This document shows, one piece after another, positions 6,270 to 12,995 of a stretch of 13,045 nucleotides of DNA (positions within the stretch are counted from its first letter, which is position 1; each line of letters opens with the position of its first letter). A program made the position numbers and the translations under genes. The DNA comes from UBA12078 sp964556955 (GTDB lineage: Bacteria > Patescibacteriota > Dojkabacteria > SC72), in the NCBI GenBank assembly GCA_964556955.1, contig CAZKXP010000019.1, positions 1-13,045 on the forward strand, given 5' to 3'. Below the pieces are notes generated by a model that saw nothing but the letters and a program-made list of their open reading frames with translations, was not told where the DNA came from and did not search any database.

Positions 6270-6626
6270 TTAAATCTTTTTAACAAGAACCTTAGTTAAA
6301 AGCTCTCTAGCGCCAAAATGTCTTCTATATCTAGCCTTTGCACTATATTTGAAACCTTCAATCTTCTCCCCCTTCTTTTGAGAGGTTATTTCTAATACAA
6401 CCTTAGCACCTTCGATATTTGGTGTACCTAATGTGGTATTTTCTCCATCGGATACTAGTAATACGTCTGTAATTTCAACCTTATCTCCCTTTTCCCCAGC
6501 TATCTTTTTGATTTCGTACTCCTTACCTTCAACTACTTTCAATTGAGAACCTGCAATTTTTATAACTGCAAACTTATTTTCGTTCACTTTTTCTTCTGTT
6601 TTCTTTGCTTTCTTTGTTTCTGCCAT
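6270..6626 (-). CDS. rplU: 50S ribosomal protein L21
   Basis: L21 is a 23S rRNA-binding large-subunit protein. The 118-residue sequence has a Lys/Glu-rich N-terminal extension (1-18), then the L21 beta domain (FAVIKIAGSQLKVVEG, 19-34) and the C-terminal RNA-binding stretch FKYSAKARYRRHFGARELL (92-110). In most bacteria the end of that stretch reads GHRQ; here it is GARE. The gene heads a minus-strand operon (L21, Trm11-like, L27, TrmH-like) and has the strongest protein-gene promoter in the window, with the -10 eight bases before the ATG and no Shine-Dalgarno site. The usual rplU-rpmA pairing is kept but with a methyltransferase gene between. Confidence 0.93.
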   Translation of the reverse strand: MAETKKAKKTEEKVNENKFAVIKIAGSQLKVVEGKEYEIKKIAGEKGDKVEITDVLLVSDGENTTLGTPNIEGAKVVLEITSQKKGEKIEGFKYSAKARYRRHFGARELLTKVLVKKI

Positions 6627-6634
6627 GAGTAAGG

Positions 6635-6663
6635 ATTTTAATGGAATATGTTAAAAAAGTCAA
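6635..6663 (-). promoter_or_regulatory. Promoter of the L21 operon
   Basis: Read on the minus strand, TTGACT (6663-6658) and TAAAAT (6640-6635) are separated by exactly 17 bases; each box has one mismatch to consensus. The predicted start at about 6628 lies within two bases of the L21 ATG, so the message should be leaderless or nearly so. The whole promoter fits in the 40 bases after the rodA stop codon. Confidence 0.75.
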
Positions 6664-6666
6664 TGA

Positions 6667-7989
6667 TTACAAGGGCTCTACATCTAAAATGTTCCTACTC
6701 TTATCCTTGTGTCCTTGCAAATATCTATTCGAGACATTTTGTACCAAACCCATGCAAGCAAATGTCATCATGGTTATAGTACCACCAGCACTCATTAAGG
6801 GCAAAGGAATACCCGTAGCAGGTATTGTCCCCATATTTGTACCTAGATTTATGAATACCTCAAGTAATATCTTTATACCAACTCCAAGACATAGGAGTGA
6901 GTACAATGTATTCTCCATCGTATTAATGGCGAGGAAGAAACAATACAATATTAAAAAACCATAAAGCCCTAAAACAAAAACACTACCCACTAAACCAAAT
7001 TCTTCTGCAAAGGATGCAAATATGAAATCTGTTTGATGTTCAGGAAGGAAATTGCGCTTACTTTGAGTACCATTACCAAATCCCTTTCCAAGTAATTGTC
7101 CTGAACCTATTGCTATTTTTGATTGGTTCACATTAAAGCTTTCATCTTTTGCCGTTTCCGAAGGATTGAAATATGCTACAATCCTGTCTTTTTGATAGTC
7201 ATGAAGAAGATTCTCCCAAGATACATTTAGAAATAACCCCATTAGGAAGCCAACGCCTAGAGCTACTAAAGCAATAGATTTCCAGTTTGTTTTACTGTAG
7301 AGAATGAATATCGTTATGACAACACCTGCGATACCAAGCAAATACCAACCCCAGAAATGTGTTATGGCTGCTAGGAGGAACCCTCCTGCTATACTTGTTA
7401 CAATTAGCAATACTAAGGAGTTTCTTAAAGGATTACTAAGTGCTAAGAAAGAAATCAGAAACCAAATTGCTAGTGTTAATAGGGACATACTCCCACCCGG
7501 TTCGAGATAGATTAGTAAAAAGAAAATCCCAGTAGAAAGAAAAGTTATCAAAAACAACACTATTTCGTTAAATTTTCCTCGCAAAGAGAATACACCTGCA
7601 GTTATACATATTGTTGCGAACTTTGCTATCTCAGATGGTTGTATCTGAAAATCGCCAATATACAGCCATCTTTTTACTCCATTTATGACTGGCCCAATCA
7701 GTAGCGTTAAAACAAGAAGTACTGTTGTGAATCCAAAGATGATTAACAGCACTTGCCAATATTTAAGATATGATAAGTCTATATAGGAGATGATTATATA
7801 CAGAACGATACCTATGCCAATGGTAGCCAACTGTTTCCATACTATTCCAAGATCTCCATATCCACCTTCTGGGAGTATAGTCGTAGAAAGAAGGGTGACA
7901 ATACCCAACACACATAACAAAGATATTGGCACAACAATTTTCCAATCAATATGCAAAAGTCTTTTCTGTTTGTTTGACAGGATATTCAT
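6667..7989 (-). CDS. rodA: SEDS peptidoglycan polymerase, RodA/FtsW family
   Basis: SEDS proteins are multi-pass membrane glycosyltransferases that polymerise peptidoglycan from lipid II together with a class B PBP. The 440-residue protein has about ten hydrophobic segments. Family landmarks are KRWLYIGDFQIQPSEIAK (106-123), KDRIVAYFNPSE (267-278), QSKIAIGSGQLLGKGFGNGTQ (289-309) and FLPEHQTDFIFASFAEE (314-330); D321 matches the catalytic Asp. TGIPLPLMSAGG (392-403) is near the end. The GTQ and FLPE wording favours RodA, but the position behind ftsQAZ would equally suit FtsW. The ATG at 7989 is chosen over an upstream in-frame TTG at 8010 because an extended -10 box lies between them and the hydrophilic start then fits the family. 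Confidence 0.92.
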   Translation of the reverse strand: MNILSNKQKRLLHIDWKIVVPISLLCVLGIVTLLSTTILPEGGYGDLGIVWKQLATIGIGIVLYIIISYIDLSYLKYWQVLLIIFGFTTVLLVLTLLIGPVINGVKRWLYIGDFQIQPSEIAKFATICITAGVFSLRGKFNEIVLFLITFLSTGIFFLLIYLEPGGSMSLLTLAIWFLISFLALSNPLRNSLVLLIVTSIAGGFLLAAITHFWGWYLLGIAGVVITIFILYSKTNWKSIALVALGVGFLMGLFLNVSWENLLHDYQKDRIVAYFNPSETAKDESFNVNQSKIAIGSGQLLGKGFGNGTQSKRNFLPEHQTDFIFASFAEEFGLVGSVFVLGLYGFLILYCFFLAINTMENTLYSLLCLGVGIKILLEVFINLGTNMGTIPATGIPLPLMSAGGTITMMTFACMGLVQNVSNRYLQGHKDKSRNILDVEPL

Positions 7990-7998
7990 ATATGGGAA

Positions 7999-8007
7999 AT
8001 TGTAGCA
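7999..8007 (-). promoter_or_regulatory. Extended -10 element upstream of rodA
   Basis: On the minus strand TGC-TACAAT (8007-7999) lies nine bases before the rodA ATG, in the 26-base gap after ftsZ. No good -35 is visible, so it would depend on the extended TG. It supports ATG 7989 as the start, because the TTG alternative would lie upstream of the box. Confidence 0.45.
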
Positions 8008-8015
8008 CAACTACT

Positions 8016-9239
8016 CTAAGAGTTCTTTCTCCTCAGGAAAGCAGGAATGTCTAACCCTGTTACGTCTCCATTGGTGAAATCATCATCAGAAGAGACTGGT
8101 TCTACCTTCTCAAGCTCCTCCATTACCAAAGGTTCTTCTTTGTCAAATGTTTCTAATACTTCATCCTCTGTATCCAGGGAACTTATCTCTGGAAGCTCTT
8201 GTGCCTTAGGTTTAAAACCAAAAGTTCTCACCTCAGGTTTAATATCATCGTCGTCTTTCTGTTTCTTAGTATATACCTGTTTGTTTTCATCAAACCCTGT
8301 TGCAACAATTGTAATGGTCAGCTCATCTCCTGCGTTAGGATCAATCTGCGCACCGAATTTGATGTTAGCTGCAGGATCGACGGCTTCCTTAATCAACTCT
8401 GATACTAGACTAATCTCTGTAAGAGTTAAGTCTGCACCTACGACATTGTAAAGGACACCTGTTGCGCCTTCAATTGACATATCCAATAGTGGGCTAGTAG
8501 TTGCAGCTCTAGCAGCATTTTCTGCCCTATTCTCTCCGCTCGCTCTACCAATACCCATAAGGGCAGTACCGGCGTTCTGCATAACGGATTTAGCATCATT
8601 GAAGTCTGCATTGATGTAGCCAGTTTGACTGATGAGGTTAGAGATACTGTTTACCCCCTCTGCGAGGACAGAATCTACCTTCTTCATAGCATCTATAAAT
8701 GATAATCTTTCACCTTCATCTACTATTTCAAGTAATCTTTGGTTGGGGACTACAATCAAGGTATCAACCTTGTCTTTGAGCGCCGCGATACCTTCTTCTG
8801 CAATCTCTCTTCGTTTGTTTCCTTCAAAATCAAATGGCTTAGTTACAACAGCAACGGTTAATGCTCCCATATTTTTGGCTACTCCAGCAATAATTGGTGC
8901 GGCACCTGTGCCTGTTCCACCACCCATACCAGCAGTAATGAAAACCATATTAGCACCCTCCAAAAGTTCTTGTATCTGATCTAAACTCTCTTCCGCAGCT
9001 TCTGCTCCCATATCATGATTCCCCCCTACACCCAGCCCATGAGTTAATTCCTCACCTAGCTGAAGTGTGATTGGCGCTTGAGACATCTTCAATGCCTGAG
9101 CATCAGTATTAAAAGCCATGAACTCTACACCAGGAATATCGTAATCTGTGATCATGGTGTTGATAGCATTACAGCCACCACCACCTACACCTACTACCTT
9201 AATCTTGGCTACTGGATCTACATTGGTCGTAACTAACAT
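8016..9239 (-). CDS. ftsZ: Cell division GTPase FtsZ
   Basis: FtsZ is the tubulin homologue that polymerises with GTP into the division ring. From ATG 9239 the protein has 407 residues. It has KVVGVGGGGCNAI (14-26), the GTP-binding signature GGGTGTGAAP (107-116), PNQRLL (165-170) and the synergy T7 loop NADFNDAKSVM (210-220), with both acidic residues kept (D212, D215). An acidic, probably disordered linker (about 325-393) ends in GLDIPAFLRR (395-404), the conserved peptide that binds FtsA and other partners. An in-frame GTG at 9251 would add four residues, but MLV...AKIKVVGVGG is the normal FtsZ opening. It lies 22 bases after ftsA with no Shine-Dalgarno site and is probably cotranscribed with it. 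Confidence 0.97.
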   Translation of the reverse strand: MLVTTNVDPVAKIKVVGVGGGGCNAINTMITDYDIPGVEFMAFNTDAQALKMSQAPITLQLGEELTHGLGVGGNHDMGAEAAEESLDQIQELLEGANMVFITAGMGGGTGTGAAPIIAGVAKNMGALTVAVVTKPFDFEGNKRREIAEEGIAALKDKVDTLIVVPNQRLLEIVDEGERLSFIDAMKKVDSVLAEGVNSISNLISQTGYINADFNDAKSVMQNAGTALMGIGRASGENRAENAARAATTSPLLDMSIEGATGVLYNVVGADLTLTEISLVSELIKEAVDPAANIKFGAQIDPNAGDELTITIVATGFDENKQVYTKKQKDDDDIKPEVRTFGFKPKAQELPEISSLDTEDEVLETFDKEEPLVMEELEKVEPVSSDDDFTNGDVTGLDIPAFLRRKNS

Positions 9240-9261
9240 TGCTCTATACACATAAATTTAT

Positions 9262-10560
9262 TTAAGGCAGTAAAGATTTCAACCACTCCCCAACCTTACC
9301 TACAAAGCCTTTCACATTCCCCTTTTTCTTATCCCCATTTGAACTAATATCTACATCGTCATCCATTGCATGTTTAACTAGCCCTTGCACACAAGCATAC
9401 GAAGGATCAGATATCTCTTCTGTCATGCCTGTTAAACCCGAGGGATAGCCTACTCTTGCAGCAACACCAAATGATCCTTGTACCGTTTTAGTCAAATTTC
9501 TAAGCAATGCTGTTCCCCCTGTTACAACAATGCCTGCAGGCATACCAATCTCATAGCCAGATTTTGATACATTATCCTTTGCCATATCCAAGATTTCTTC
9601 ACATCTAGCCTCCACAATATTTTGTAATATTGATTTTGACACCTTCTTATCTACACCATACCCACTCAAATCTATTTCATCTCCCTTGCTTTTCTTCTCT
9701 TTCGGCTCTTCCTTTTTTCTAAGTAATGCCGGGGTAGAATCTAAATCCTTTGCCCTACTTGCAGATACCTTATTATCCAAAATATCAGACATGTTAATTT
9801 TTATTTTCTCTGCCTCTTCTAGTGATACTTGTAATCCGATGGCAATATCGCTTGTAATACTGTTACCACCCAATGGGATACAGCTACTATATATGATGCT
9901 ACCTTCTTCAAAAATTGTAATACTTGTAGTACCAGAACCGATATCTAACATTGTAACACCTAATTCTTTCTCTGTGTCCGTAAGAACAGCAAGAGAAGAA
10001 GCCCAGCCTGCGAATATTACATCGTAGACATTAAGTCCAACTTGTTCTACACACTTCTTAATATTCTGCCAGTATGAATTCGGTGCTGTAATAATATGGG
10101 TTTCTACTTCCAACCTACCACCACTCATCCCTATTGGGTACTTAATTCCACCTTGATTATCCACTACAAACTCACGTGGGATAATATGGATTGGGTTTAG
10201 GTTATCTGGTAACGATAGTGTTCTAGCATTTTCAATTGCTCTATATGTATCATCAATTGTTATCTCCGAGCCCGCTACTGCAACTACACCTTTGTTGTTT
10301 AGGCTAGTTACTTGCTCACCATTAATGGATACATACACATCAGAAACTGTAACACCTGCCATTCTCTCAGCAGCTAATACACTCTCTGATATAGCATTAG
10401 TTGCATCATCGATATTAACTACTACACCTTTTTTAATGCCCTTACTCGGGTGGGAACATACACCAATTACAGAAGGTGTTTGGTTGTCCTCTACAGAGGT
10501 TATAACTGTTGTAATCTTTGAGGATCCTAGGTCTATTGCTGTTATTATTTTGCGTGCCAT
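9262..10560 (-). CDS. ftsA: Cell division protein FtsA
   Basis: FtsA is an actin-like ATPase that tethers FtsZ filaments to the membrane. The 432-residue protein shows phosphate-1 AIDLGSSK (8-15), phosphate-2 LDIGSGTTS (205-213) and the adenosine motif IVVTGGTALL (344-353). GFVGKVGEWLKSLLP (418-432) forms the C-terminal amphipathic membrane-targeting helix. Between AEKIK (250-254) and the KKVSKSIL segment (305-312) there is a longer-than-usual loop rich in Lys and Glu (about 280-296), roughly 20 residues more than in E. coli. It sits between ftsQ and ftsZ, the conserved order. The 108-base upstream region carries a TATAAT promoter and an imperfect inverted repeat. Confidence 0.96.
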   Translation of the reverse strand: MARKIITAIDLGSSKITTVITSVEDNQTPSVIGVCSHPSKGIKKGVVVNIDDATNAISESVLAAERMAGVTVSDVYVSINGEQVTSLNNKGVVAVAGSEITIDDTYRAIENARTLSLPDNLNPIHIIPREFVVDNQGGIKYPIGMSGGRLEVETHIITAPNSYWQNIKKCVEQVGLNVYDVIFAGWASSLAVLTDTEKELGVTMLDIGSGTTSITIFEEGSIIYSSCIPLGGNSITSDIAIGLQVSLEEAEKIKINMSDILDNKVSASRAKDLDSTPALLRKKEEPKEKKSKGDEIDLSGYGVDKKVSKSILQNIVEARCEEILDMAKDNVSKSGYEIGMPAGIVVTGGTALLRNLTKTVQGSFGVAARVGYPSGLTGMTEEISDPSYACVQGLVKHAMDDDVDISSNGDKKKGNVKGFVGKVGEWLKSLLP

Positions 10561-10591
10561 ATTGTTTAAGGCAGTTATATTTTACTAATTT

Positions 10592-10619
10592 ATTATATTA
10601 AAAGACTTAGAATATACAA
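10592..10619 (-). promoter_or_regulatory. Candidate ftsA promoter
   Basis: On the minus strand TTGTAT (10619-10614) and TATAAT (10597-10592) are 16 bases apart. The implied leader is about 25 bases, longer than for most genes here. A second -10-like box, TAAAAT (10584-10579), nearer to the ATG lacks a matching -35. This would let ftsA-ftsZ be expressed independently of ftsQ. Confidence 0.55.
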
Positions 10620-10639
10620 GTCCTTTCTAATAATATAAT
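10592..10639. repeat. Imperfect inverted repeat in the ftsQ-ftsA gap
   Basis: Left arm ATTATATTA + AAAGACTT (10592-10608) is mirrored by AAGTCCTTT (10618-10626) and TAATATAAT (10631-10639), with a nine-base centre, one bulged base in the inner stem and four unpaired bases between the right-arm segments. It covers the ftsA promoter. The AT-rich stem without a following T-run makes a rho-independent terminator unlikely; an operator or a transcript hairpin is possible. Confidence 0.5.
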
Positions 10640-10668
10640 CAATATTCATAGTTTTCGCAAGAACACTA

Positions 10669-11481
10669 TTAATTCTTTAAAACTGGTCTTTCGAAGCGAA
10701 AATCTATAGATGTAAAGGTTATATTATCACTTTTCACCCTATTAGCTACCGCTATATACCTTTCCAACTGGACATACAAATCATCAACCATACTGAATCT
10801 GAATAGCTTTCCAGAATCCAGGGTTATATCTAATACTGAATTACCTAAATTAATATTTTTAATTACATAACCATATGTACTAATTACCTTTATAACTTTG
10901 GCTATACTGTCCATTACTAGGAGCTTTTGTTTACCATCATCAATATCAGAGATATCTACTTCTGAGGAGGTAAAGGTATAGAGAGACTTTTCAGATGAGT
11001 AGTTTTTGCAACAATTTACAATATCTTCGCTACAAAGATTCTCTAAAACTACTCCTTCTTCAGAGAGTAGATAACATTGTTCATCTCTAATCAAGGCAAC
11101 ACCCTGGGGTATGTATAGATCTACAAATATTTCTAATTTATTCGGCACTACCTTCTCAATATTTGCCCCCCTTACATATGATACTTTTGATAGGATATCT
11201 TTTTCATAGGTATTCGATGAAAATGAGAAATAGTTTTTTCCTTTTATATATTCTTCCACATACCCATCTACCATTGTAGATATTTCAGTTGATATTTCTA
11301 ATCCATTCATATCTGTTATTGTATATTTTTTGATATTCCATACTCCTAAGAGCATTGTAATTAGGAATAGAAATACGAGTATGAATACTGAGAGGTTTTT
11401 CTTTAAAAATACAACTGGTCTGAATCTTAATATACGATCCTTCATATGATTGTCTGGTTGTTTAGGGACAGGTATTTCCAT
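10669..11481 (-). CDS. ftsQ: Cell division protein FtsQ/DivIB
   Basis: FtsQ/DivIB is a bitopic membrane protein that links the divisome to septal wall synthesis. The 270-residue protein has a short basic cytoplasmic N-terminus, one membrane segment (about 30-48) and an extracytoplasmic part. That part begins with a POTRA-like region (about 53-125, including VSYVRGANIEKVVPNKLEIFV at 100-120) and ends in IDFRFERPVLKN, the usual FtsQ finish. Overall similarity is low, as is normal for this family, and the call leans on topology plus the position before ftsA-ftsZ. Cysteines at 136, 150, 157 and 158 lie in the extracytoplasmic domain and could form disulfides. M1 is preferred over M13 because a -10 box lies six bases before it. 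Confidence 0.85.
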   Translation of the reverse strand: MEIPVPKQPDNHMKDRILRFRPVVFLKKNLSVFILVFLFLITMLLGVWNIKKYTITDMNGLEISTEISTMVDGYVEEYIKGKNYFSFSSNTYEKDILSKVSYVRGANIEKVVPNKLEIFVDLYIPQGVALIRDEQCYLLSEEGVVLENLCSEDIVNCCKNYSSEKSLYTFTSSEVDISDIDDGKQKLLVMDSIAKVIKVISTYGYVIKNINLGNSVLDITLDSGKLFRFSMVDDLYVQLERYIAVANRVKSDNITFTSIDFRFERPVLKN

Positions 11482-11487
11482 AAGAAT

Positions 11488-11516
11488 AGTGTATATGATA
11501 TTTAAAACATTGGAAA
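11488..11516 (-). promoter_or_regulatory. Promoter of ftsQ (leaderless)
   Basis: Read on the minus strand, TTTCCA (11516-11511) and TACACT (11493-11488) have 17-base spacing. Only six bases separate the -10 from the ftsQ ATG, so transcription should start at the ATG. The promoter fills almost the entire 35-base gap behind the radical SAM gene. Confidence 0.6.
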
Positions 11517-12407
11517 CTATTTGGATAGTTTAATATGATCTATCACGCTTCCTCCTACCAACTCCAAACCATTCTCTTTTACAATATTCAAAATCATATC
11601 ACTAAGTTTTCTTTTGTATTCATCCGTTTGAGAGTTTCTGAAAAGTTTTATCTCTTCATTATTTAAACTACCCCCTACCAAATCCAATAGTCTGCTCATC
11701 TTAGGGCCAGTAAGATTAATATGTTCCACCCACACTCTTCTAGTGCCACTATCTTTAATAGCTTTAAATAATTTTCCCAAGCTATCCTCATTCGCTACAA
11801 AGTGAGGTAACAATGGGCCTACAAAGGCGTATGTATTTAAACCTTCATCATTCAATTTCTTCAGCGCTTGTATTCTTAGAGAACTTGGTGGCGCGTAACA
11901 TTCAAAAAGTTTACTAATATTGTCATCTGTAGAGGATATGGTCATCCCTATTTCCAAGTTAGGAATCTTTTTGAATATCTCTGTATCTCTAGTTACCAAT
12001 GGTGATTTGGTTAGAAGAGATATATCTACACTACTTTTTATATTTGATTCCGCAATTATTTCTAAACACTTTTTTGTTAGTGCATACTTTGCTTCTACTC
12101 CTTGGTATGGGTCTGTAACTGAACCAAAGAATATTACTGGCCTATTTCCTGTTTTAAATACATTTTGTTTTATGATTTTGTTAGAGAGTTTTTGAAATTC
12201 TTCTTTAAATAGTTCTGGTGTATTTATTTTAATATCTACATACTTACCCCATTCATCATCTATGTGATTTGTAAATTTTCTAGTGAATTCTGCATAACAG
12301 TATACACAGCCAAATGCACATCCAGAGTATGGGTTTACTACATAGTCTGATCCTGGGAGTTTGCTTGGGGTAATTACGGACTTGGATTGTTTTAATGATA
12401 GCTTCAT
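11517..12407 (-). CDS. SplB-like radical SAM protein (COG1533 group)
   Basis: This 296-residue protein has a CxxxCxxC iron-sulfur motif (C30, C34, C37 in PYSGCAFGCVYCYAEF, 26-41), which binds the 4Fe-4S cluster that cleaves S-adenosylmethionine. Other family stretches are VIFFGSVTDPYQ (91-102), DISLLTKSPLVTRD (128-141) and TYAFVGPLLPH (192-202). The group is named after spore photoproduct lyase, but most members are of unknown substrate and common in non-sporulating bacteria, so DNA repair should not be assumed. I choose ATG 12407 over an upstream TTG (12452): the extra residues are hydrophobic and family-atypical, and a TACAAT box sits between, six bases before the ATG. It is upstream of ftsQ in the same direction, but ftsQ has its own promoter. 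Confidence 0.88.
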   Translation of the reverse strand: MKLSLKQSKSVITPSKLPGSDYVVNPYSGCAFGCVYCYAEFTRKFTNHIDDEWGKYVDIKINTPELFKEEFQKLSNKIIKQNVFKTGNRPVIFFGSVTDPYQGVEAKYALTKKCLEIIAESNIKSSVDISLLTKSPLVTRDTEIFKKIPNLEIGMTISSTDDNISKLFECYAPPSSLRIQALKKLNDEGLNTYAFVGPLLPHFVANEDSLGKLFKAIKDSGTRRVWVEHINLTGPKMSRLLDLVGGSLNNEEIKLFRNSQTDEYKRKLSDMILNIVKENGLELVGGSVIDHIKLSK

Positions 12408-12413
12408 ATACTG

Positions 12414-12419
12414 ATTGTA
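12414..12419 (-). promoter_or_regulatory. -10 box of the radical SAM gene
   Basis: TACAAT on the minus strand lies six bases before the ATG at 12407, so the transcript would begin at the start codon. The -35 is weak (CTTTCA or TTTCAT at 18 or 17 bases). It lies three bases from the divergent -10 of the DedA-like gene. Confidence 0.5.
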
Positions 12420-12422
12420 TAG

Positions 12423-12428
12423 TAGAAT
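12423..12428 (+). promoter_or_regulatory. -10 box of the DedA-like gene
   Basis: TAGAAT, the same hexamer as in both tRNA promoters, lies eight bases before ATG 12437. No strong -35 is visible at 16-18 bases. The predicted start falls within one or two bases of the ATG. Confidence 0.45.
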
Positions 12429-12436
12429 ATACAAAT

Positions 12437-12979
12437 ATGAAAGAATCACCAAAGTTTACATGGAAGCATATATTAGCTTTGGTCTTTGGTATAGCTGTAA
12501 CTATATTCGTATTAGTCTTTAGTAAGGATATACATCAGTATCAGGAATTCGGATATCTAGGCATATTTTTAATAACTCTGCTTGGTAATGCAACAGTATT
12601 GGTACCAGTACCTATTTTGGCTCCTTTAAATATCCTCTTTGGTGGAATTTTAGACAGTCCCCTTTTAGTAGGTTTTACTGTAGGGATTGCTTCATCATTG
12701 GGAGAGCTTGCAGGATACCTAGTAGGTTATGCTGGGAGTGGAATTGTTACATCAAGCAAGGTTTACAAAAAGATGGAGGAGAGAATAAAGAAGTATGGAT
12801 TGTGGGCAATATTTGTATTAGCTTTAATCCCTAATCCATTATTTGATGTTGCTGGGTTAGTAGCTGGAGCTATTGGTGTTAAATGGTGGAAGTTTCTATT
12901 AGCAATGGGTGCTGGTAAGACTCTCAGAGCAATTATATTCGCATATATTGGATATGGGGGAAAAGAAATCGTATCCTAG
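12437..12979 (+). CDS. DedA/VTT-domain membrane protein
   Basis: This 180-residue integral membrane protein fits the DedA / SNARE-associated (VTT) group. Some members are lipid carrier flippases (for example for undecaprenyl phosphate); others have no known role. A first membrane segment (about 10-29) is followed by a probable re-entrant region with TVLVPVPILAP (53-63), then SSLGELAGYLVGYAG (86-100). A KKMEERIKKYG cytoplasmic loop (111-121) leads to FVLALIPNPLFDVAGLVAGA (126-145) and GAGKTLR (158-164) before the last segment. ATG 12437 is preferred over an upstream in-frame ATG at 12395, which would lie beyond the -10 box and inside the neighbouring gene. A flippase role would fit the wall-synthesis neighbours but is inference. 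Confidence 0.88.
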   Translation: MKESPKFTWKHILALVFGIAVTIFVLVFSKDIHQYQEFGYLGIFLITLLGNATVLVPVPILAPLNILFGGILDSPLLVGFTVGIASSLGELAGYLVGYAGSGIVTSSKVYKKMEERIKKYGLWAIFVLALIPNPLFDVAGLVAGAIGVKWWKFLLAMGAGKTLRAIIFAYIGYGGKEIVS

Positions 12980-12995
12980 GTCTTCCTACTAAATC

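Noticed and set aside
6641..6964. Plus-strand frame starting in the L21-rodA gap
   Set aside because: It overlaps the L21 promoter and runs antisense to the conserved C-terminal SEDS motifs of rodA.
7995..8012. Small hairpin between ftsZ and rodA as a terminator
   Set aside because: The AGTTGT/ACAATT stem is short and weak, its loop is three bases and no T-run follows; the sequence is better read as an extended -10.
8205..8330. Acidic low-complexity stretch of FtsZ as a separate domain
   Set aside because: An acidic disordered linker before the C-terminal peptide is normal for FtsZ.
8047..8451. Plus-strand open frame of 134 residues inside ftsZ
   Set aside because: Antisense shadow of ftsZ with Ser-rich composition and no family motifs; the same applies to the plus-strand frames at 5378-5755, 8632-8979, 9686-10027 and 11920-12195.
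10147..10168. TTATCCACT, close to a DnaA box, near the parAB region
   Set aside because: A single near-match inside the ftsA coding sequence with no cluster of further boxes or AT-rich unwinding element; not evidence for oriC.
12395..12436. Longer DedA-like protein starting at ATG 12395
   Set aside because: The extra codons overlap the start of the divergent radical SAM gene and lie upstream of the -10 box; the ATG at 12437 fits the family.
12408..12452. TTG-initiated N-terminal extension of the radical SAM protein
   Set aside because: The extra residues are hydrophobic and not family-like, they overlap the DedA-like gene, and a -10 box lies inside the extension.
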